From Pseudomonadota bacterium (GTDB taxonomy: Bacteria > Pseudomonadota > Gammaproteobacteria > Xanthomonadales > Rhodanobacteraceae), in NCBI GenBank assembly GCA_021818335.1, contig JAKAEJ010000004.1:27034-91033 (forward strand): DNA of 64,000 nucleotides, read 5' to 3'. Of the stretch, positions 18,717 to 29,125 are shown in pieces (position 1 is the first letter of the stretch; every line of letters begins with the position of its first letter). The position numbers and the translations under genes are program-made. The notes under the pieces are model-generated. The model did no database searches. It had not been told where the DNA came from and worked only from the letters and a program-made list of their open reading frames with translations.

Positions 18717-21149
18717 TCATTGATGAGACCGCATGGGCAGGAGGTGGAGAGTGTGCTGCGGTGCACCCGGTAGCAACGGCGCCGCCGAACCTTGGGCCCA
18801 CGCTTTCCAGCCAGCGAGGTAATAGGGCGACAACGGGTTGTCACTTTGCCCTCCAGGCATGTGCAGGTCGCTTTCCGCAGGATGGCCAGGCATGATCTCG
18901 AAGCGCTCGGATGCGCCAAAGGCTGGTGCCTGGACGCGAGGCATGTTCGTGTCTCCGGGCATGGGTCTGGCCGGCTGGTCCAGAAACCAGCGAAGTGGCG
19001 CGGGCAGCGCGGCTGCGAGGGGGTGGTCGATGCGCGTGGTATTGCGTCGTCCCCAGCTCTGCGCGGCGATGCCTCCCGGCGCGGCCCGGAAGCTTGCCGC
19101 GACCTGCCGTGCACAATGGACGAGCAACTGGCCCCAGTCGTGATAGCGCGGATCGAGCAGGTAGACCGGGCGCTGCGTGGCCAAGGTCCAGACTGCGTAC
19201 TCGCTCGTATCGCCGCTCGGCCACGCGAACCGGGGGTATCGCGCGTGGATGCGGGCAACGAAGGGCGCCAATACGGCCATGCGGACTTCATGGCGAAATG
19301 CTTGCGCGGCATGGTACGAGACGCTGTCGATGCCGGCGCGACCGCTCCAGCGGCCTGTAGCGTGGGCGAGCGCATCCAAGAGCGCATCGCCAGGATGGGC
19401 CTGGAGGGTCGAACGCAGGAGCGCATACCACGGTTGCATGAAGATCGCACGGTCGTCCAGTTGGATGGCCAGAAGGTCTCGCGGCGCGAAGCGTCGACGC
19501 GCCGTGAGGTCATCGCGGATCTGCTGCGCGCGTGCGCCCAGGTCATACCCGCCATTGCCGAGCATGGTCAACCAAGCGCCGTCGACCACGCGATTGTTGG
19601 CCGTCCACAGGCGCCCGCCTGGCGGATCGACCATGCGTGGGTAGTCTTTGGGATCCACCCAACCGGCCCATCCCGATCCGGCCGTGGAAAAGTCGGCTGG
19701 CAGCGTCGGGTCGAAATGCTTCCGGATCGGTATGGCATCCCCGGCAATGGTCCAGCCGATATGGCCCGTGGCATCGCCAACGATGAAGTTCTGAGGCGGT
19801 ATGCCCAGCGTGGCGGCAATCGCCAACGCTTGCGTCGCATTCATCGCCGTCTCAAGATGAACCAGGTTGACGTTGACAGCGCGCGGGTGCAGGGCGATCC
19901 AGTCCATGGCGAGCGGCGTGCCGTCCGCATCGTGCGCCAGGATGGGTCCCCAAATGGTGTCGCGGACGGTCAGTTCGACGGGCTTCCCGCCTGCAACGCG
20001 AATGACCTCGCGATGCGTGCGGATCGGCGCCCACCCGCCCGGGACCCGGTAGCGCGTCGGATCATGCGGATCGCGCAGCACGCGGACCCAGTCGCGCCAC
20101 TTTCCGTAGCTGTCGGTGAACGCCCAGGCGATGGCACCATTGGTGCCGGCCACCAGCACGGGCACGCCGGGCAACGTCAGGCCGTCGAGCTGAACGATGC
20201 GCGCAGGATCGCTAGGGTTCGGATAGCGCAGTTCCGCGCGGAACCAGATATTGGGGACGCGCAGCGCCAGGTGCATGTCATTGGCCACGATCGCAGCCCC
20301 GGTTGCCGTGAAGCGGCCAGCGACGGCAAAGCCGTTGCTGCCGATCACTCGGGGCTGGCTCAGTATTTTTGCGAGAGCGGTGCTTCGCAGCGCTGTTGCT
20401 GGCGGTACGGCTCGCAGGTTGAGTTCACTTGCCGGTGGCATGGGCACCGGCACGTCCGGTGGCCCGGTCATGGGCGCCTGCCAGCGCGGGTCGGGGGCAG
20501 TGAGAAATTCGACTACGGCCTTGGGCAGGACCGCACGCATGCGCGCGCGCTGCACGCTGTCAAACCGTGGCGTCACCAGATCGAGGTACATGGCGTCGAC
20601 GACCAGGATGCTGTCAGCCGCAGTCCATGGTCGCGGCCTCCTGCGAAGCAGCAGGTACTCCCAGGGCCTCACTTCAAGTGCCGACAGACCGGTATTGACC
20701 CCGCGGGCGTAGGCATCGAGCAGCGCGCGTTGCGAGGGCGGCAATCGTCCAAGGATTTTCTTTGCCAGTGCGGCGAATCGATAGGGGCGGTTCGCACGGT
20801 CAGCCGGCAATGCCGCGGGACCCAGCAGCGCGGAGAGCGTGCCCGCGGCGTCCCTGCGGAGCAGGTCCATCTGGAAGAATCGTTCCTGCGCGTGGACGAA
20901 GCCCAAGGCGTACGCGAGATCGATGCGGTTGCGCGCGTCCAGCGTGGGGATGCCCAGGGCATCGCGTGTCACGGTGACAGGTGCGCTCAGCCCCGGCAAC
21001 GATTGACGTCCGTCGAGACGCGGTCGGCTTCCCGCCAGCAGAAGCCAACCTGTGATGAGCGAAGCCGCAAACAGCAGGAGCAGGCCGCCGACACCCCAGC
21101 GAAGGGCGCCCCGTGTGCGCTCGCGTATCGACACCGTTGCCTTGCCCAT
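18717..21149 (-). CDS. penicillin-acylase-family N-terminal nucleophile hydrolase
   Basis: An amide hydrolase of the penicillin amidase/acyl-homoserine-lactone acylase family, made as one precursor that self-cleaves into two chains. It has 810 residues from the ATG at 21149. Residues about 18-40 form a hydrophobic signal/anchor segment, so it acts in the periplasm. The predicted nucleophile is Ser271 in IGSNGFAVAG, the first residue of the beta chain after cleavage. Downstream NDMHLALRVPNIWF and RLWTANNRVVDG fit the family. The frame extends upstream to 21218 but the added part is polar and precedes the anchor. The substrate (beta-lactam side chain, N-acyl amino acid or AHL) cannot be decided. 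It follows parC on the same strand. Confidence 0.88.
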   Translation of the reverse strand: MGKATVSIRERTRGALRWGVGGLLLLFAASLITGWLLLAGSRPRLDGRQSLPGLSAPVTVTRDALGIPTLDARNRIDLAYALGFVHAQERFFQMDLLRRDAAGTLSALLGPAALPADRANRPYRFAALAKKILGRLPPSQRALLDAYARGVNTGLSALEVRPWEYLLLRRRPRPWTAADSILVVDAMYLDLVTPRFDSVQRARMRAVLPKAVVEFLTAPDPRWQAPMTGPPDVPVPMPPASELNLRAVPPATALRSTALAKILSQPRVIGSNGFAVAGRFTATGAAIVANDMHLALRVPNIWFRAELRYPNPSDPARIVQLDGLTLPGVPVLVAGTNGAIAWAFTDSYGKWRDWVRVLRDPHDPTRYRVPGGWAPIRTHREVIRVAGGKPVELTVRDTIWGPILAHDADGTPLAMDWIALHPRAVNVNLVHLETAMNATQALAIAATLGIPPQNFIVGDATGHIGWTIAGDAIPIRKHFDPTLPADFSTAGSGWAGWVDPKDYPRMVDPPGGRLWTANNRVVDGAWLTMLGNGGYDLGARAQQIRDDLTARRRFAPRDLLAIQLDDRAIFMQPWYALLRSTLQAHPGDALLDALAHATGRWSGRAGIDSVSYHAAQAFRHEVRMAVLAPFVARIHARYPRFAWPSGDTSEYAVWTLATQRPVYLLDPRYHDWGQLLVHCARQVAASFRAAPGGIAAQSWGRRNTTRIDHPLAAALPAPLRWFLDQPARPMPGDTNMPRVQAPAFGASERFEIMPGHPAESDLHMPGGQSDNPLSPYYLAGWKAWAQGSAAPLLPGAPQHTLHLLPMRSHQ

Positions 21150-21269
21150 GCCCGGTCCCCAAGCCGTCAGGCGATCACTGCGTGCGGAAGTGTGGCATGC
21201 ATGCGCTGACCAGTGCATGCCTGCTGCCCGTCTCGCACGCGCCGCTGGATTCCGCGGGCAATCCCTGCG

Positions 21270-23510
21270 CTAGCTTTGCGTCACCTCGATGCGATCGACG
21301 CCGCGCAGTCCCCGCGGCAGGAGGCCGCCGCGGCTGGCGCGTACGCCGCCGAAGGCGACCAGGTCCGACCATCTGAGGCCCAACTTGCGCTGGCCTGCGT
21401 GGAGCGTGACGGCGCCGCCTTCGGGCACGACCGCGACGCCGACGACGAACTCGCCCTCGGTGCCGCGCTTGGCGCGTGGAATATCAACCAACTTGAGGCC
21501 CTTTCCGCGGTCGAGTTCCGGTAGTTCGGCAGCCGAGAACATCAGAAGATGGCCGGCGCTGGTGACTACGACCAGGCGGTCTCGGGCGACGTCGTGCACG
21601 GGTGCGGGGATCAGGACGCGTGCCCCCCGGTCGAGGTTCATGACCTGCTTGCCTGCCTTGTTGCGGCCACTGATCGCCTCCAGGCGGGCGATGAACCCAT
21701 ATCCGGCGGAACTCGCCAGAACCACGCGCTGCTCGGCGTCGCCAATTGCAAGGGCTTGCACCTCGGCGTCAGGCGGCAGCGCGAATCGGCCCGTGAGCGG
21801 TTCGCCGTTGCCTCGCGCGGAGGGAAGGGTATGCGCGGGCGTGCTGTACGCACGGCCGCCACTATCGAGGAACACCACTTGATGGGTACTGCGCCCGCGC
21901 GCTGCGGAGAGGAATCCGTCGCCCTCGCGGTACCCGAGGGCGGTGGCATCGACGTCATGGCCCTTCGCAGCACGCACCCAGCCCTTGGCGCTCAGCACGA
22001 TGGTCACGGGCTCTGCCGCGATCAGCGCCCGTTCGTCCAAGGCCTGGGCCGCCTCGCGCTCGACCAACGGGCTGCGGCGCGGGTCGCCGTACTGGTCGGC
22101 GTCGTCGCGGAGCTCGTCTCGAATCAGGCCGCGCAGTTTGGCAGGCGACTTCAGCAGCACGTTGATGCGCGCCCGATCCTGTTCAAGCTGGTCTCGTTCG
22201 GCATTGATTTTCATTTCCTCGAGTCGGGCCAGCTGGCGAAGGCGGGTCTCCAGGATGTAATCGGCCTGGCTTTCACTGAGTGAAAATCGCTGCATCAGGG
22301 CGGGCCTGGGCTCGTCTTCGAATCGAACGATGCGGATGACCTCGTCGAGGTTGAGGAAGGCGATGCGAAGGCCGTCAAGCAAATGCAGCCGGCGCTCGAT
22401 CTTTTCCAGCCGATGGCGCAGGCGCCGGGTGACCGTATCGATGCGGAAGCGCAGCCACTCCAGCAACAAGCTGCGCAGGTCCTTGACCTGTGGCTTGCCG
22501 TCAAGCCCGATGACGTTGAGGTTGACGCGGAAGCTTTTCTCGAGATCAGTGGTCGCGAAAAGATGCTGCATCAATTCATCCGCGTCGATGCGGCCGGAAC
22601 GGGGGACGAGCACCAGTCGAACCGGCGTCTCATGGTCGGATTCGTCCCGCAAATCCTCCAGCAGTGGCAGCTTCTTGGCCCGCATTTGCGCCGCGATCTG
22701 CTCCATGACCTTCGCGGGGGAGACCTGATAGGGCAGGGCGGTGATGACGATGTTGCCTTCCTCGCGTTCGTAAAGGGCGCGCGCGCGCACCGAACCGTTG
22801 CCGCTGGCGTACAGCGCGCGCAATTCACGCGCCGGGGTGATGATCTCGGCCGCGGTCGGGAAGTCCGGTCCGCGGACGTGTTCGCACAGCTCCTCCAGCG
22901 TGGCATCCGGATGCTCCAGCACGCGAATGCAGGCGCTGGCGACTTCGCGCAAGTTGTGCGGCGGGATGTCCGTCGCCATGCCAACGGCGATGCCCATGGC
23001 CCCATTGAGCAGGATGTGGGGCACGCGTGCCGGCAGCCATGAAGGCTCCTGCAACGTCCCGTCGAAGTTGGCGACCCACTCCACGGTGCCTTGCCCCAGT
23101 TCATCAAGCAGCAGCTTGGCAACTGGCGTCAGGCGCGACTCCGTGTAGCGCATGGCGGCAAAGCTCTTGGGATCATCCGGGGAACCGAAGTTGCCTTGGC
23201 CGTCGACCAATGGGTAGCGGTACGAGAAAGGCTGCGCCATGAGCACCAGCGCCTCGTAGCAGGCGGAATCGCCATGCGGGTGGAATTTGCCGATGACGTC
23301 GCCGACGGTACGAGCGGACTTCTTCGGCTTGGCCGTGGCATCCAGGCCGAGCTCGCTCATGGCGTAGACGATCCTTCGCTGCACCGGCTTGAGTCCGTCG
23401 CCGATGAACGGCAGGGCGCGGTCGAGCACGACGTACATCGAATAATCGAGGTAGGCCCGTTCGGCGTACTCCCGCAGGGGGATCTGTTCGAAGTTGACCT
23501 GGGTGCTCAT
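21270..23510 (-). CDS. parC: DNA topoisomerase IV subunit A
   Basis: Breakage-rejoining subunit of topoisomerase IV, which decatenates replicated chromosomes with ParE. It has 746 residues, as expected for ParC and shorter than GyrA. The active-site Tyr122 lies in [10 protein letters not shown]. The quinolone-determining segment is [11 protein letters not shown] with Ser82 and Glu86 (Ser80 and Glu84 of E. coli) in wild-type state. The C-terminal third has degenerate GyrA-type blades without a GyrA box, which separates it from gyrase. The gene is divergent from uvrB across 84 bases; parE is not in the window. Confidence 0.96.
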   Translation of the reverse strand: MSTQVNFEQIPLREYAERAYLDYSMYVVLDRALPFIGDGLKPVQRRIVYAMSELGLDATAKPKKSARTVGDVIGKFHPHGDSACYEALVLMAQPFSYRYPLVDGQGNFGSPDDPKSFAAMRYTESRLTPVAKLLLDELGQGTVEWVANFDGTLQEPSWLPARVPHILLNGAMGIAVGMATDIPPHNLREVASACIRVLEHPDATLEELCEHVRGPDFPTAAEIITPARELRALYASGNGSVRARALYEREEGNIVITALPYQVSPAKVMEQIAAQMRAKKLPLLEDLRDESDHETPVRLVLVPRSGRIDADELMQHLFATTDLEKSFRVNLNVIGLDGKPQVKDLRSLLLEWLRFRIDTVTRRLRHRLEKIERRLHLLDGLRIAFLNLDEVIRIVRFEDEPRPALMQRFSLSESQADYILETRLRQLARLEEMKINAERDQLEQDRARINVLLKSPAKLRGLIRDELRDDADQYGDPRRSPLVEREAAQALDERALIAAEPVTIVLSAKGWVRAAKGHDVDATALGYREGDGFLSAARGRSTHQVVFLDSGGRAYSTPAHTLPSARGNGEPLTGRFALPPDAEVQALAIGDAEQRVVLASSAGYGFIARLEAISGRNKAGKQVMNLDRGARVLIPAPVHDVARDRLVVVTSAGHLLMFSAAELPELDRGKGLKLVDIPRAKRGTEGEFVVGVAVVPEGGAVTLHAGQRKLGLRWSDLVAFGGVRASRGGLLPRGLRGVDRIEVTQS

Positions 23511-23539
23511 GGGAGGTGGAGCGGATCGGGGGGTGGCGC

Positions 23540-23545
23540 ATTATA
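23540..23545 (-). promoter_or_regulatory. parC promoter -10 box
   Basis: A perfect TATAAT on the minus strand 29 bases before the parC ATG, giving a leader of about 23 bases. No good -35. Confidence 0.5.
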
Positions 23546-23581
23546 GGTGCGCGCGTTCACCGGCCCCTGACCGGCCCCGCG

Positions 23582-23587
23582 TACACT
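23582..23587 (+). promoter_or_regulatory. uvrB promoter -10 box, leaderless arrangement
   Basis: TACACT followed by seven bases and the uvrB ATG. The predicted transcription start is the ATG itself. No LexA box was recognised. Confidence 0.4.
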
Positions 23588-23594
23588 CGCTCTC

Positions 23595-25625
23595 ATGACC
23601 GAGCGTTTCGAACTTGTCGCCCCTTACGCGCCCGCAGGTGATCAGCCGGAAGCCATACGACGCCTTGCGGAAGGATTTGAGGCGGGGCTCGCCCATCAAA
23701 CGCTGTTGGGCGTCACCGGTTCGGGCAAGACCTTCACCATTGCCAATGTCGTCGCGCGCGTGCAGAAGCCCACCTTGGTCCTCGCCCATAACAAGACGCT
23801 TGCAGCGCAACTGTATGGCGAGTTCAAGGCGTTTTTCCCGCGTAACGCGGTCGAGTATTTCGTGAGTTACTACGACTATTACCAGCCGGAGGCCTACGTA
23901 CCGGCCTCGGACACCTACATCGAAAAGGATGCAAGCCGTAACGAGCACATCGAGCAGATGCGACTGTCGGCAACCAAGGCGCTCCTGGAGCGGCGGGATG
24001 CCCTGATCGTGGCGACCGTGTCGTCGATCTACGGCTTGGGCGATCCGACCGAATACTTCAGGATGGTGTTGCACCTCGTGCGTGGCGACCGCATCGACCA
24101 GCGCGAGTTGATCCAGCGCCTCACGGGGATGCAGTACGTGCGCAACGAGATGACCCTGGAGCGGGGGACCTACAGGGTGCGCGGCGAGGTGGTTGATGTC
24201 TTTCCCGCGGAAAACGAGAGCGAGGCGATCCGCATCGAGTTGTTCGATGGCGAGGTCGAGAATCTTGCTCTATTCGATCCCCTGACGGGCGCTGTATCGC
24301 GCAGGGTTCCCCGATACACGGTCTACCCCGGCTCGCATTACGTCAGCACGCGGCGCACCGTGTTGCAAGCGATCGACACAATCAAGGACGAATTGCGTGA
24401 ACGACTGGAGCAGTTGCGGACTGCCGGGCATCTCGTCGAGGCACAACGCTTGCAGCAGCGAACGCAATACGACCTCGAGATGCTGGCCGAGGTGGGCTAC
24501 TGCCAGGGCGTGGAGAATTACTCGCGGCATCTCACGGGGCACATGCCGGGGGAACCGCCACCCTGCCTCTATGACTATCTCCCGCCGGACGCCCTGCTGG
24601 TGGTCGACGAATCGCATGTCACCATCCCCCAGTTAGGTGCCATGTACAAGGGTGATCGCTCTCGGAAGGAGACGCTTGTGCAGTTCGGATTCCGCCTGCC
24701 TTCGGCGCTCGACAACCGGCCGCTGAAATTCGAGGAGTGGGAGAGGCGGGCCCCGAGAACCATTTTCGTGTCGGCGACGCCCGGCCGATACGAGCTTGAG
24801 CATTCGCGCGGCGAAGTCATCGAATTGGTGGTGCGGCCCACCGGATTGGTCGATCCCGAGGTCGAGGTACGCCCTGCCCGTACCCAGGTAGAGGACCTTC
24901 TAGGCGAAATCCGCGCCCGCGTGACGATGGGAGATCGCGTGCTGGTCACGACGCTGACCAAGCGCATGGCCGAAAACCTGACGGAATTCCTCGAAGAACA
25001 CGGTGTGCGCGTACGCTACCTGCACTCGGACGTCGAAACCGTGGAACGGGTCGAAATCATCCGTGATCTGCGGCTCGGCGCGTTTGACGTCCTTGTCGGC
25101 ATCAACCTGCTTCGTGAAGGCCTGGACATGCCCGAGGTCTCATTGGTTGCGGTCCTGGATGCCGACAAGGAGGGATTTCTCCGTTCGAGCACCTCCCTGG
25201 TGCAGACGATCGGCCGTGCTGCGCGAAACCTGCGCGGGAAGGCGATCCTCTACGCGGATACGATCACGGCGTCGATGCAGGCCGCGATGGACGAAACCGA
25301 ACGTCGCCGGCGCCGGCAGACCGAACACAACGTCGCGCACGGCATCAGGCCGCGTGGAATCGAAAGTGCCGTCCGCGACATCATGGAGGGCGCGCGCGAG
25401 GCCAGTACGGCGAAGGCTCGGCGCGGTCGTGGCCAAGCCGGAGACGCGCAGTCTAGGCAGGCCGGACGAGCCACGGGACAGCCGGTGGCCGCCGTTCAAC
25501 GTGCTGGAGAAATCCGCCGCCTCGAAGCCGAGATGATGCTGCATGCCGAAAACCTGGAATTCGAGGAGGCAGCGCGGTTGCGCGACGAAATCGAGCATCT
25601 GCGATCGCTGCCGATTGAATCGTGA
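23595..25625 (+). CDS. uvrB: UvrABC excinuclease subunit B
   Basis: Damage-verifying helicase subunit of nucleotide excision repair, loaded by UvrA and handed to UvrC. It has 676 residues, normal length. Walker A is GVTGSGKTF at 39-47. The DNA-inserting beta-hairpin contains [12 protein letters not shown] (about 92-103). Motif II is VVDESH. Motifs V and VI are in [13 protein letters not shown] and [11 protein letters not shown]-terminal UVR domain that binds UvrC occupies about 632-670 ([20 protein letters not shown]). A variable Arg/Gly/Gln-rich linker precedes it. Divergent from parC. Confidence 0.97.
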   Translation: MTERFELVAPYAPAGDQPEAIRRLAEGFEAGLAHQTLLGVTGSGKTFTIANVVARVQKPTLVLAHNKTLAAQLYGEFKAFFPRNAVEYFVSYYDYYQPEAYVPASDTYIEKDASRNEHIEQMRLSATKALLERRDALIVATVSSIYGLGDPTEYFRMVLHLVRGDRIDQRELIQRLTGMQYVRNEMTLERGTYRVRGEVVDVFPAENESEAIRIELFDGEVENLALFDPLTGAVSRRVPRYTVYPGSHYVSTRRTVLQAIDTIKDELRERLEQLRTAGHLVEAQRLQQRTQYDLEMLAEVGYCQGVENYSRHLTGHMPGEPPPCLYDYLPPDALLVVDESHVTIPQLGAMYKGDRSRKETLVQFGFRLPSALDNRPLKFEEWERRAPRTIFVSATPGRYELEHSRGEVIELVVRPTGLVDPEVEVRPARTQVEDLLGEIRARVTMGDRVLVTTLTKRMAENLTEFLEEHGVRVRYLHSDVETVERVEIIRDLRLGAFDVLVGINLLREGLDMPEVSLVAVLDADKEGFLRSSTSLVQTIGRAARNLRGKAILYADTITASMQAAMDETERRRRRQTEHNVAHGIRPRGIESAVRDIMEGAREASTAKARRGRGQAGDAQSRQAGRATGQPVAAVQRAGEIRRLEAEMMLHAENLEFEEAARLRDEIEHLRSLPIES

Positions 25626-25655
25626 GCTGGTCCTGATGCGTCGCGCGCGGGGAAT

Positions 25656-26216
25656 CTAGCTGAGGCCCGTGAGACGCTGCAGGGGAACGGCCGCCAGGAT
25701 CCGGTCCCAGGGGAAGCGGGGGCCCGGGTCGCGTTTGCGCGGGACGGTCTGGTTCGCGTCGTCCGTGGCGGGGACCCGTGCACGGTCGAGATCCTCGTGG
25801 CCGGCAACATGACGTAGGTTCGGCAGACGACGCGCCAACTCTCGGAGCAAATCTTCCAGCGCGTCCAGCTGGGCCTCCGGGTAGTCCTCGTCCATACGCT
25901 GGCATCGGCTGTCGAGCCAATGCGGCCACCGGCCTCGGTTGACGAGTTCGATGCCGACCGAGCGTTCGTTGTAGCCCCGGGTGTGATGGGCCATGCGCGA
26001 TTCAGGCACGAAGCGGAAGCTGCTTCCGTCGCGGTCAATGTAGAAGTGCCCGCTGTTGCCAGTCCCGCCGTCATAGAGACGGCGCTCTCCGTACTCGCGA
26101 GCGGTTGCCAGATCAGGTAGTTCGGTGCAGTGGATCACGACGAGGTCGATGGCTGCCGCAGGCCGGGTGGCCAAGTGCTCCACGTACGGCAGTAACCAGT
26201 CGATGATCGTGCCCAT
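25656..26216 (-). CDS. AmpD-like N-acetylmuramoyl-L-alanine amidase
   Basis: Zinc amidase of the amidase_2 (PGRP-like) family that cuts the bond between MurNAc (or anhydroMurNAc) and L-alanine. It has 186 residues from the ATG at 26216; the longer frame to 26342 overlaps the divergent gene region. Zinc ligands map as His29, His140 and Asp163, with Glu90 (SVGIEL) and Lys161 in the positions of E. coli AmpD Glu116 and Lys162. There is no signal peptide, so it is cytoplasmic, which fits AmpD-type recycling of muropeptides better than AmiD. The 3' end converges on uvrB. Confidence 0.86.
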   Translation of the reverse strand: MGTIIDWLLPYVEHLATRPAAAIDLVVIHCTELPDLATAREYGERRLYDGGTGNSGHFYIDRDGSSFRFVPESRMAHHTRGYNERSVGIELVNRGRWPHWLDSRCQRMDEDYPEAQLDALEDLLRELARRLPNLRHVAGHEDLDRARVPATDDANQTVPRKRDPGPRFPWDRILAAVPLQRLTGLS

Positions 26217-26273
26217 GATTCGATTCTCGCATGGGTGCGGCAGGTGCACGGATGAATGGGGCGGGCGCACTGC

Positions 26274-26279
26274 TACCAT
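26274..26279 (+). promoter_or_regulatory. possible -10 box before the hydrolase-rlmKL unit
   Basis: TACCAT followed by six bases and an ATG at 26286 that opens a 19-codon leader ORF; same geometry as birA and uvrB. Confidence 0.25.
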
Positions 26280-26285
26280 CGGCGG

Positions 26286-26345
26286 ATGCAAACGTCGCTT
26301 CGGGTGCCCTTTCGCGCCCCCTTCATGCTTGGTGCACCGCAATGA
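26286..26345 (+). CDS. possible 19-residue leader peptide ORF
   Basis: ATG to TGA frame whose stop overlaps the next gene's start (ATGA at 26342-26345). A -10-like box six bases upstream would make it leaderless and couple translation into the hydrolase gene, which has no ribosome site of its own. The peptide has no attenuator-type codon run. Could be chance. Confidence 0.25.
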   Translation: MQTSLRVPFRAPFMLGAPQ

Positions 26346-26872
26346 GCCCGGTGAGTGGAGTCGTCCTGCTCTCTCACGGGCTGGATAGTGGACCCGATGC
26401 GGCCAAGACGGGCGCGCTGGCGGTTGTTGCCGAGGACCTGGGCTGGACTGCGAGGCGCCTCGATTACCGTGACCTCGACATGCATGGCATGGCGGACGCG
26501 GCGGAGCCGCGCATTCAGCGGCTGGTCGATGCGATCCCGGGCGACGGCACGCCCTGCGTTTTGGCCGGGTCTAGTTTCGGCGCCTTCACATCGGGCCGTG
26601 CGTCGATCCAGCGCGCGGTTCATGGCTTGTTCCTCATGGCTACGCCGCCGCGGATTCCCGGATTTCCGCAACCGTTTGCGATGCGTGAGGGGGCACGCAC
26701 CTGTTTCGTCCATGGCTGGCACGACGCCTTGTGTCCCGTCGACGCGGCGATTGCCTTCGCCCGCGGTCATCGATCCGACATGCTTCTGCTGGATGACGAT
26801 CACCGCCTGGCCAACCATGTGGCTGCGATCGCCCATCATTTTGGGTGGTTCCTGAGCCACATCGTGGCATGA
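26342..26872 (+). CDS. small alpha/beta-fold hydrolase
   Basis: A 176-residue cytoplasmic protein with the alpha/beta-hydrolase layout. The first strand ends in LLSHGLDSGP (oxyanion-hole HG). The nucleophile elbow is GSSFG (Ser in AGSSFGAFTS, about 77-86). Late segments VHGWHDALCP and DDDHRL supply the acidic residue and the catalytic His. The size matches the YcfP/YheT-like short esterases of unknown substrate. It overlaps the rlmKL start by four bases (ATGA), so the two are translated together; no functional link to rRNA methylation is evident. Divergent from the amidase gene. Confidence 0.78.
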   Translation: MSPVSGVVLLSHGLDSGPDAAKTGALAVVAEDLGWTARRLDYRDLDMHGMADAAEPRIQRLVDAIPGDGTPCVLAGSSFGAFTSGRASIQRAVHGLFLMATPPRIPGFPQPFAMREGARTCFVHGWHDALCPVDAAIAFARGHRSDMLLLDDDHRLANHVAAIAHHFGWFLSHIVA

Positions 26873-29043
26873 CCGCGGTTTTCGTCACTTGCGCGAAGGG
26901 CCTCGAGGAGTTGCTGCGTGACGAGATCGCAGCGCTGGGCATTGCGGTTCGTGCGGGCGTAGCGGGTGTCCGCGTCGAAGCGGGCCTCGCGGAGGCCTAC
27001 CGCATTTGCCTGCATTCGCGGCTCGCGAGCCGCGTGCTGTGGCCTTTGGCCGAATTTGCGGCGGCGGATGCGCCCGCACTCTACGCCGGCGTGCAGACAG
27101 TCGACTGGTCAACCGTGCTTGCCGCCGATGGTAGCCTGGCTGTCGATGCCAATCTCGTTCAGAGTGCATTGACGCACAGCCAGTTTGCCGCGCAGACGGT
27201 CAAGGATGCGATCGTGGATCAGTTCAGGTCCGAGACTGGCGCGCGGCCGCGGGTCGATCGCGACGATCCCGACGCCCGCATCAACCTGCACGTGCGCCAC
27301 GATCGCGCCACATTGACGCTGGATCTCTCCGGCGCACCGCTGCATCGCCGTGGCTGGCGCCAGGCGCAAGGCGCGGCATCGCTCAAGGAAAACCTGGCCG
27401 CGGCGCTGCTGATTCGTGCGCGATGGCCCGAAGTGCATGCCCGGGGAGGCGTGCTCTTCGATCCCATGTGTGGCGCGGGCACCTTGCTGATCGAGGGTGC
27501 GCTGATGGTTGCGGGTGTTGCGCCGGGACTTGGCCGGACCCGCTTCGGATTCGAGCGCTGGCCGGGACATGATGCAGCGCTGTGGCAAAGGCTCCGGGGA
27601 GAGGCCGAGCAAGTTGCTCGCGAGGGTCTTGCCGTCCTGCAGCCGGTCTTTCATGGCCGCGATCGCGATCCGGAGATGCTGGCCGCCGCCCGTGCCAACG
27701 CGCAGCGTGCGGGAGTCGCGGGATTCCTCCGACTGGAGCGCGGCGATGTCGCGCATATGCTGCCGCCGGTTGCGGGTTTGACTGGGTTGCTGGTGAGCAA
27801 TCCGCCTTATGGAGAAAGACTCGGGAGTCTCCCCGAGGCGCTGAGCCTTTACCGTTCCATTGGGGAGCGTCTGCGCGAACACTTCGCGGGCTGGCGCGCC
27901 GCGATGCTGTTCGGTGAGCAGGGTGACGGTCATCAGATGGGTTTGAAGCCCGAGCGCAGCCATCGCTTGTACAACGGTGCATTGCCCTGCACGCTGCTGC
28001 AATTCCAGGTACATGCCGAACGAAGCCAACGAGAGCCCGCGCCGCTCCCAGAAGCAGTCCAGATGGTGGCAAACCGCCTGCACAAGCGCATGCAGCATCT
28101 GCGCAAGCGATTGCAGCGGGAAGGAATCGATTGCTTCCGTCTTTACGATGCGGACCTGCCTGAATATTCCGCGGCGATTGATGTGTACAGCGGGCGTGCC
28201 CTGGATCCGGATGCGTCGGCAGCGGATCCCTCGGCGCCGGTGCAGCGGTGGTTGCATGTGCAGGAATACCAGGCGCCCGCCACGATCGATGCTGCCGTTG
28301 CCGCACGACGCCTTCAGGAGCTCTTGCGTGCGGCGGGACGTGAGCTGGACGTGCCGCGCGTGCGGATCGCGGTGAAGACCCGCGCCCGCGGCCGCGGCGG
28401 CGAGCGTTACGGTCGCATGGATCAGCGCGCGCAATGGCTGGAGGTTCAGGAGGGCGGGCTGTATTTCCGGGTCAACTTGTTCGATTACCTCGATACGGGG
28501 CTGTTCCTCGACCATCGCGCCGTACGCGCGCGGCTCCGGGCGCTCGCGCGTGGTCGTCCCATGCTGAATCTCTTTGCCTACACGGGCACTGGCAGCGTCT
28601 TTGCCGCTGCGGGTGACGCAGTGAGCACCACCAGCGTGGATCTCTCGGCCACCTATTTGGAATGGGCTGGGTGGAATTTGCTCCGGAACGGCTACCGGGG
28701 CGCATCGCATCGGCTGGTTCAGGCCGACGCGCGCGCGTTCCTCCGTGCCGAGACCCAGCGCTACGGGCTGGTCTATGTCGATCCACCGACGTTTTCCAAT
28801 TCCAAGCGTGCGGAGGACTTCGACGTTCAGCGCGAACACGTCGATCTCCTCAGGGCCTGCGCCAGTCGGCTGGCGTCTGGCGGCGTGATCGTCTTCTCCA
28901 ACAATTTCCGGCGATTCCAGCTTGATGCGGACGCGCTGCTGGAGGCGGGCCTCGCCATCGAGGATTGGAGCGCGCCCAGCGTGCCGTTCGATTTTGCGCG
29001 ACGCGGCAATATTCACGGATGCTGGCTGCTGCGCGCCCGCTGA
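26869..29043 (+). CDS. rlmL: bifunctional 23S rRNA methyltransferase RlmKL
   Basis: Makes m2G2445 (N-terminal RlmL half) and m7G2069 (C-terminal RlmK half) of 23S rRNA. It has 724 residues, the usual size for the fused gammaproteobacterial protein. It begins with a ferredoxin-like/THUMP region (about 1-160). The first methyltransferase carries DPMCGAGTLLIEGAL and the N2-guanine motif NPPYGERLG. The second methyltransferase has LNLFAYTGTGSVFAAA, where SAM binds, and VYVDPPTFSNSKR. The ATG at 26869 overlaps the stop of the hydrolase; the frame extends eight codons further upstream but that is inside the previous gene. Confidence 0.94.
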   Translation: MTAVFVTCAKGLEELLRDEIAALGIAVRAGVAGVRVEAGLAEAYRICLHSRLASRVLWPLAEFAAADAPALYAGVQTVDWSTVLAADGSLAVDANLVQSALTHSQFAAQTVKDAIVDQFRSETGARPRVDRDDPDARINLHVRHDRATLTLDLSGAPLHRRGWRQAQGAASLKENLAAALLIRARWPEVHARGGVLFDPMCGAGTLLIEGALMVAGVAPGLGRTRFGFERWPGHDAALWQRLRGEAEQVAREGLAVLQPVFHGRDRDPEMLAAARANAQRAGVAGFLRLERGDVAHMLPPVAGLTGLLVSNPPYGERLGSLPEALSLYRSIGERLREHFAGWRAAMLFGEQGDGHQMGLKPERSHRLYNGALPCTLLQFQVHAERSQREPAPLPEAVQMVANRLHKRMQHLRKRLQREGIDCFRLYDADLPEYSAAIDVYSGRALDPDASAADPSAPVQRWLHVQEYQAPATIDAAVAARRLQELLRAAGRELDVPRVRIAVKTRARGRGGERYGRMDQRAQWLEVQEGGLYFRVNLFDYLDTGLFLDHRAVRARLRALARGRPMLNLFAYTGTGSVFAAAGDAVSTTSVDLSATYLEWAGWNLLRNGYRGASHRLVQADARAFLRAETQRYGLVYVDPPTFSNSKRAEDFDVQREHVDLLRACASRLASGGVIVFSNNFRRFQLDADALLEAGLAIEDWSAPSVPFDFARRGNIHGCWLLRAR

Positions 29044-29125
29044 ACGCGCCCCCCTGCCCAAGCGCCGGTTCAATGCGCGTTCATGGCAACCGTAGAAGCA
29101 TGAGGCCGCAACCGGAGGACGTCAC

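Noticed and set aside
18792..21209. An 805-codon plus-strand frame
   Set aside because: Antisense to the penicillin-acylase-family gene, which carries the catalytic Ser motif and anchor; the frame lacks any fold character.
21270..23510. Quinolone-resistance changes in parC
   Set aside because: Ser82 and Glu86 are the susceptible-type residues.
27109..29073. A 654-codon minus-strand frame
   Set aside because: It is antisense to rlmKL, whose motifs are intact; long antisense frames are common in GC-rich genes.
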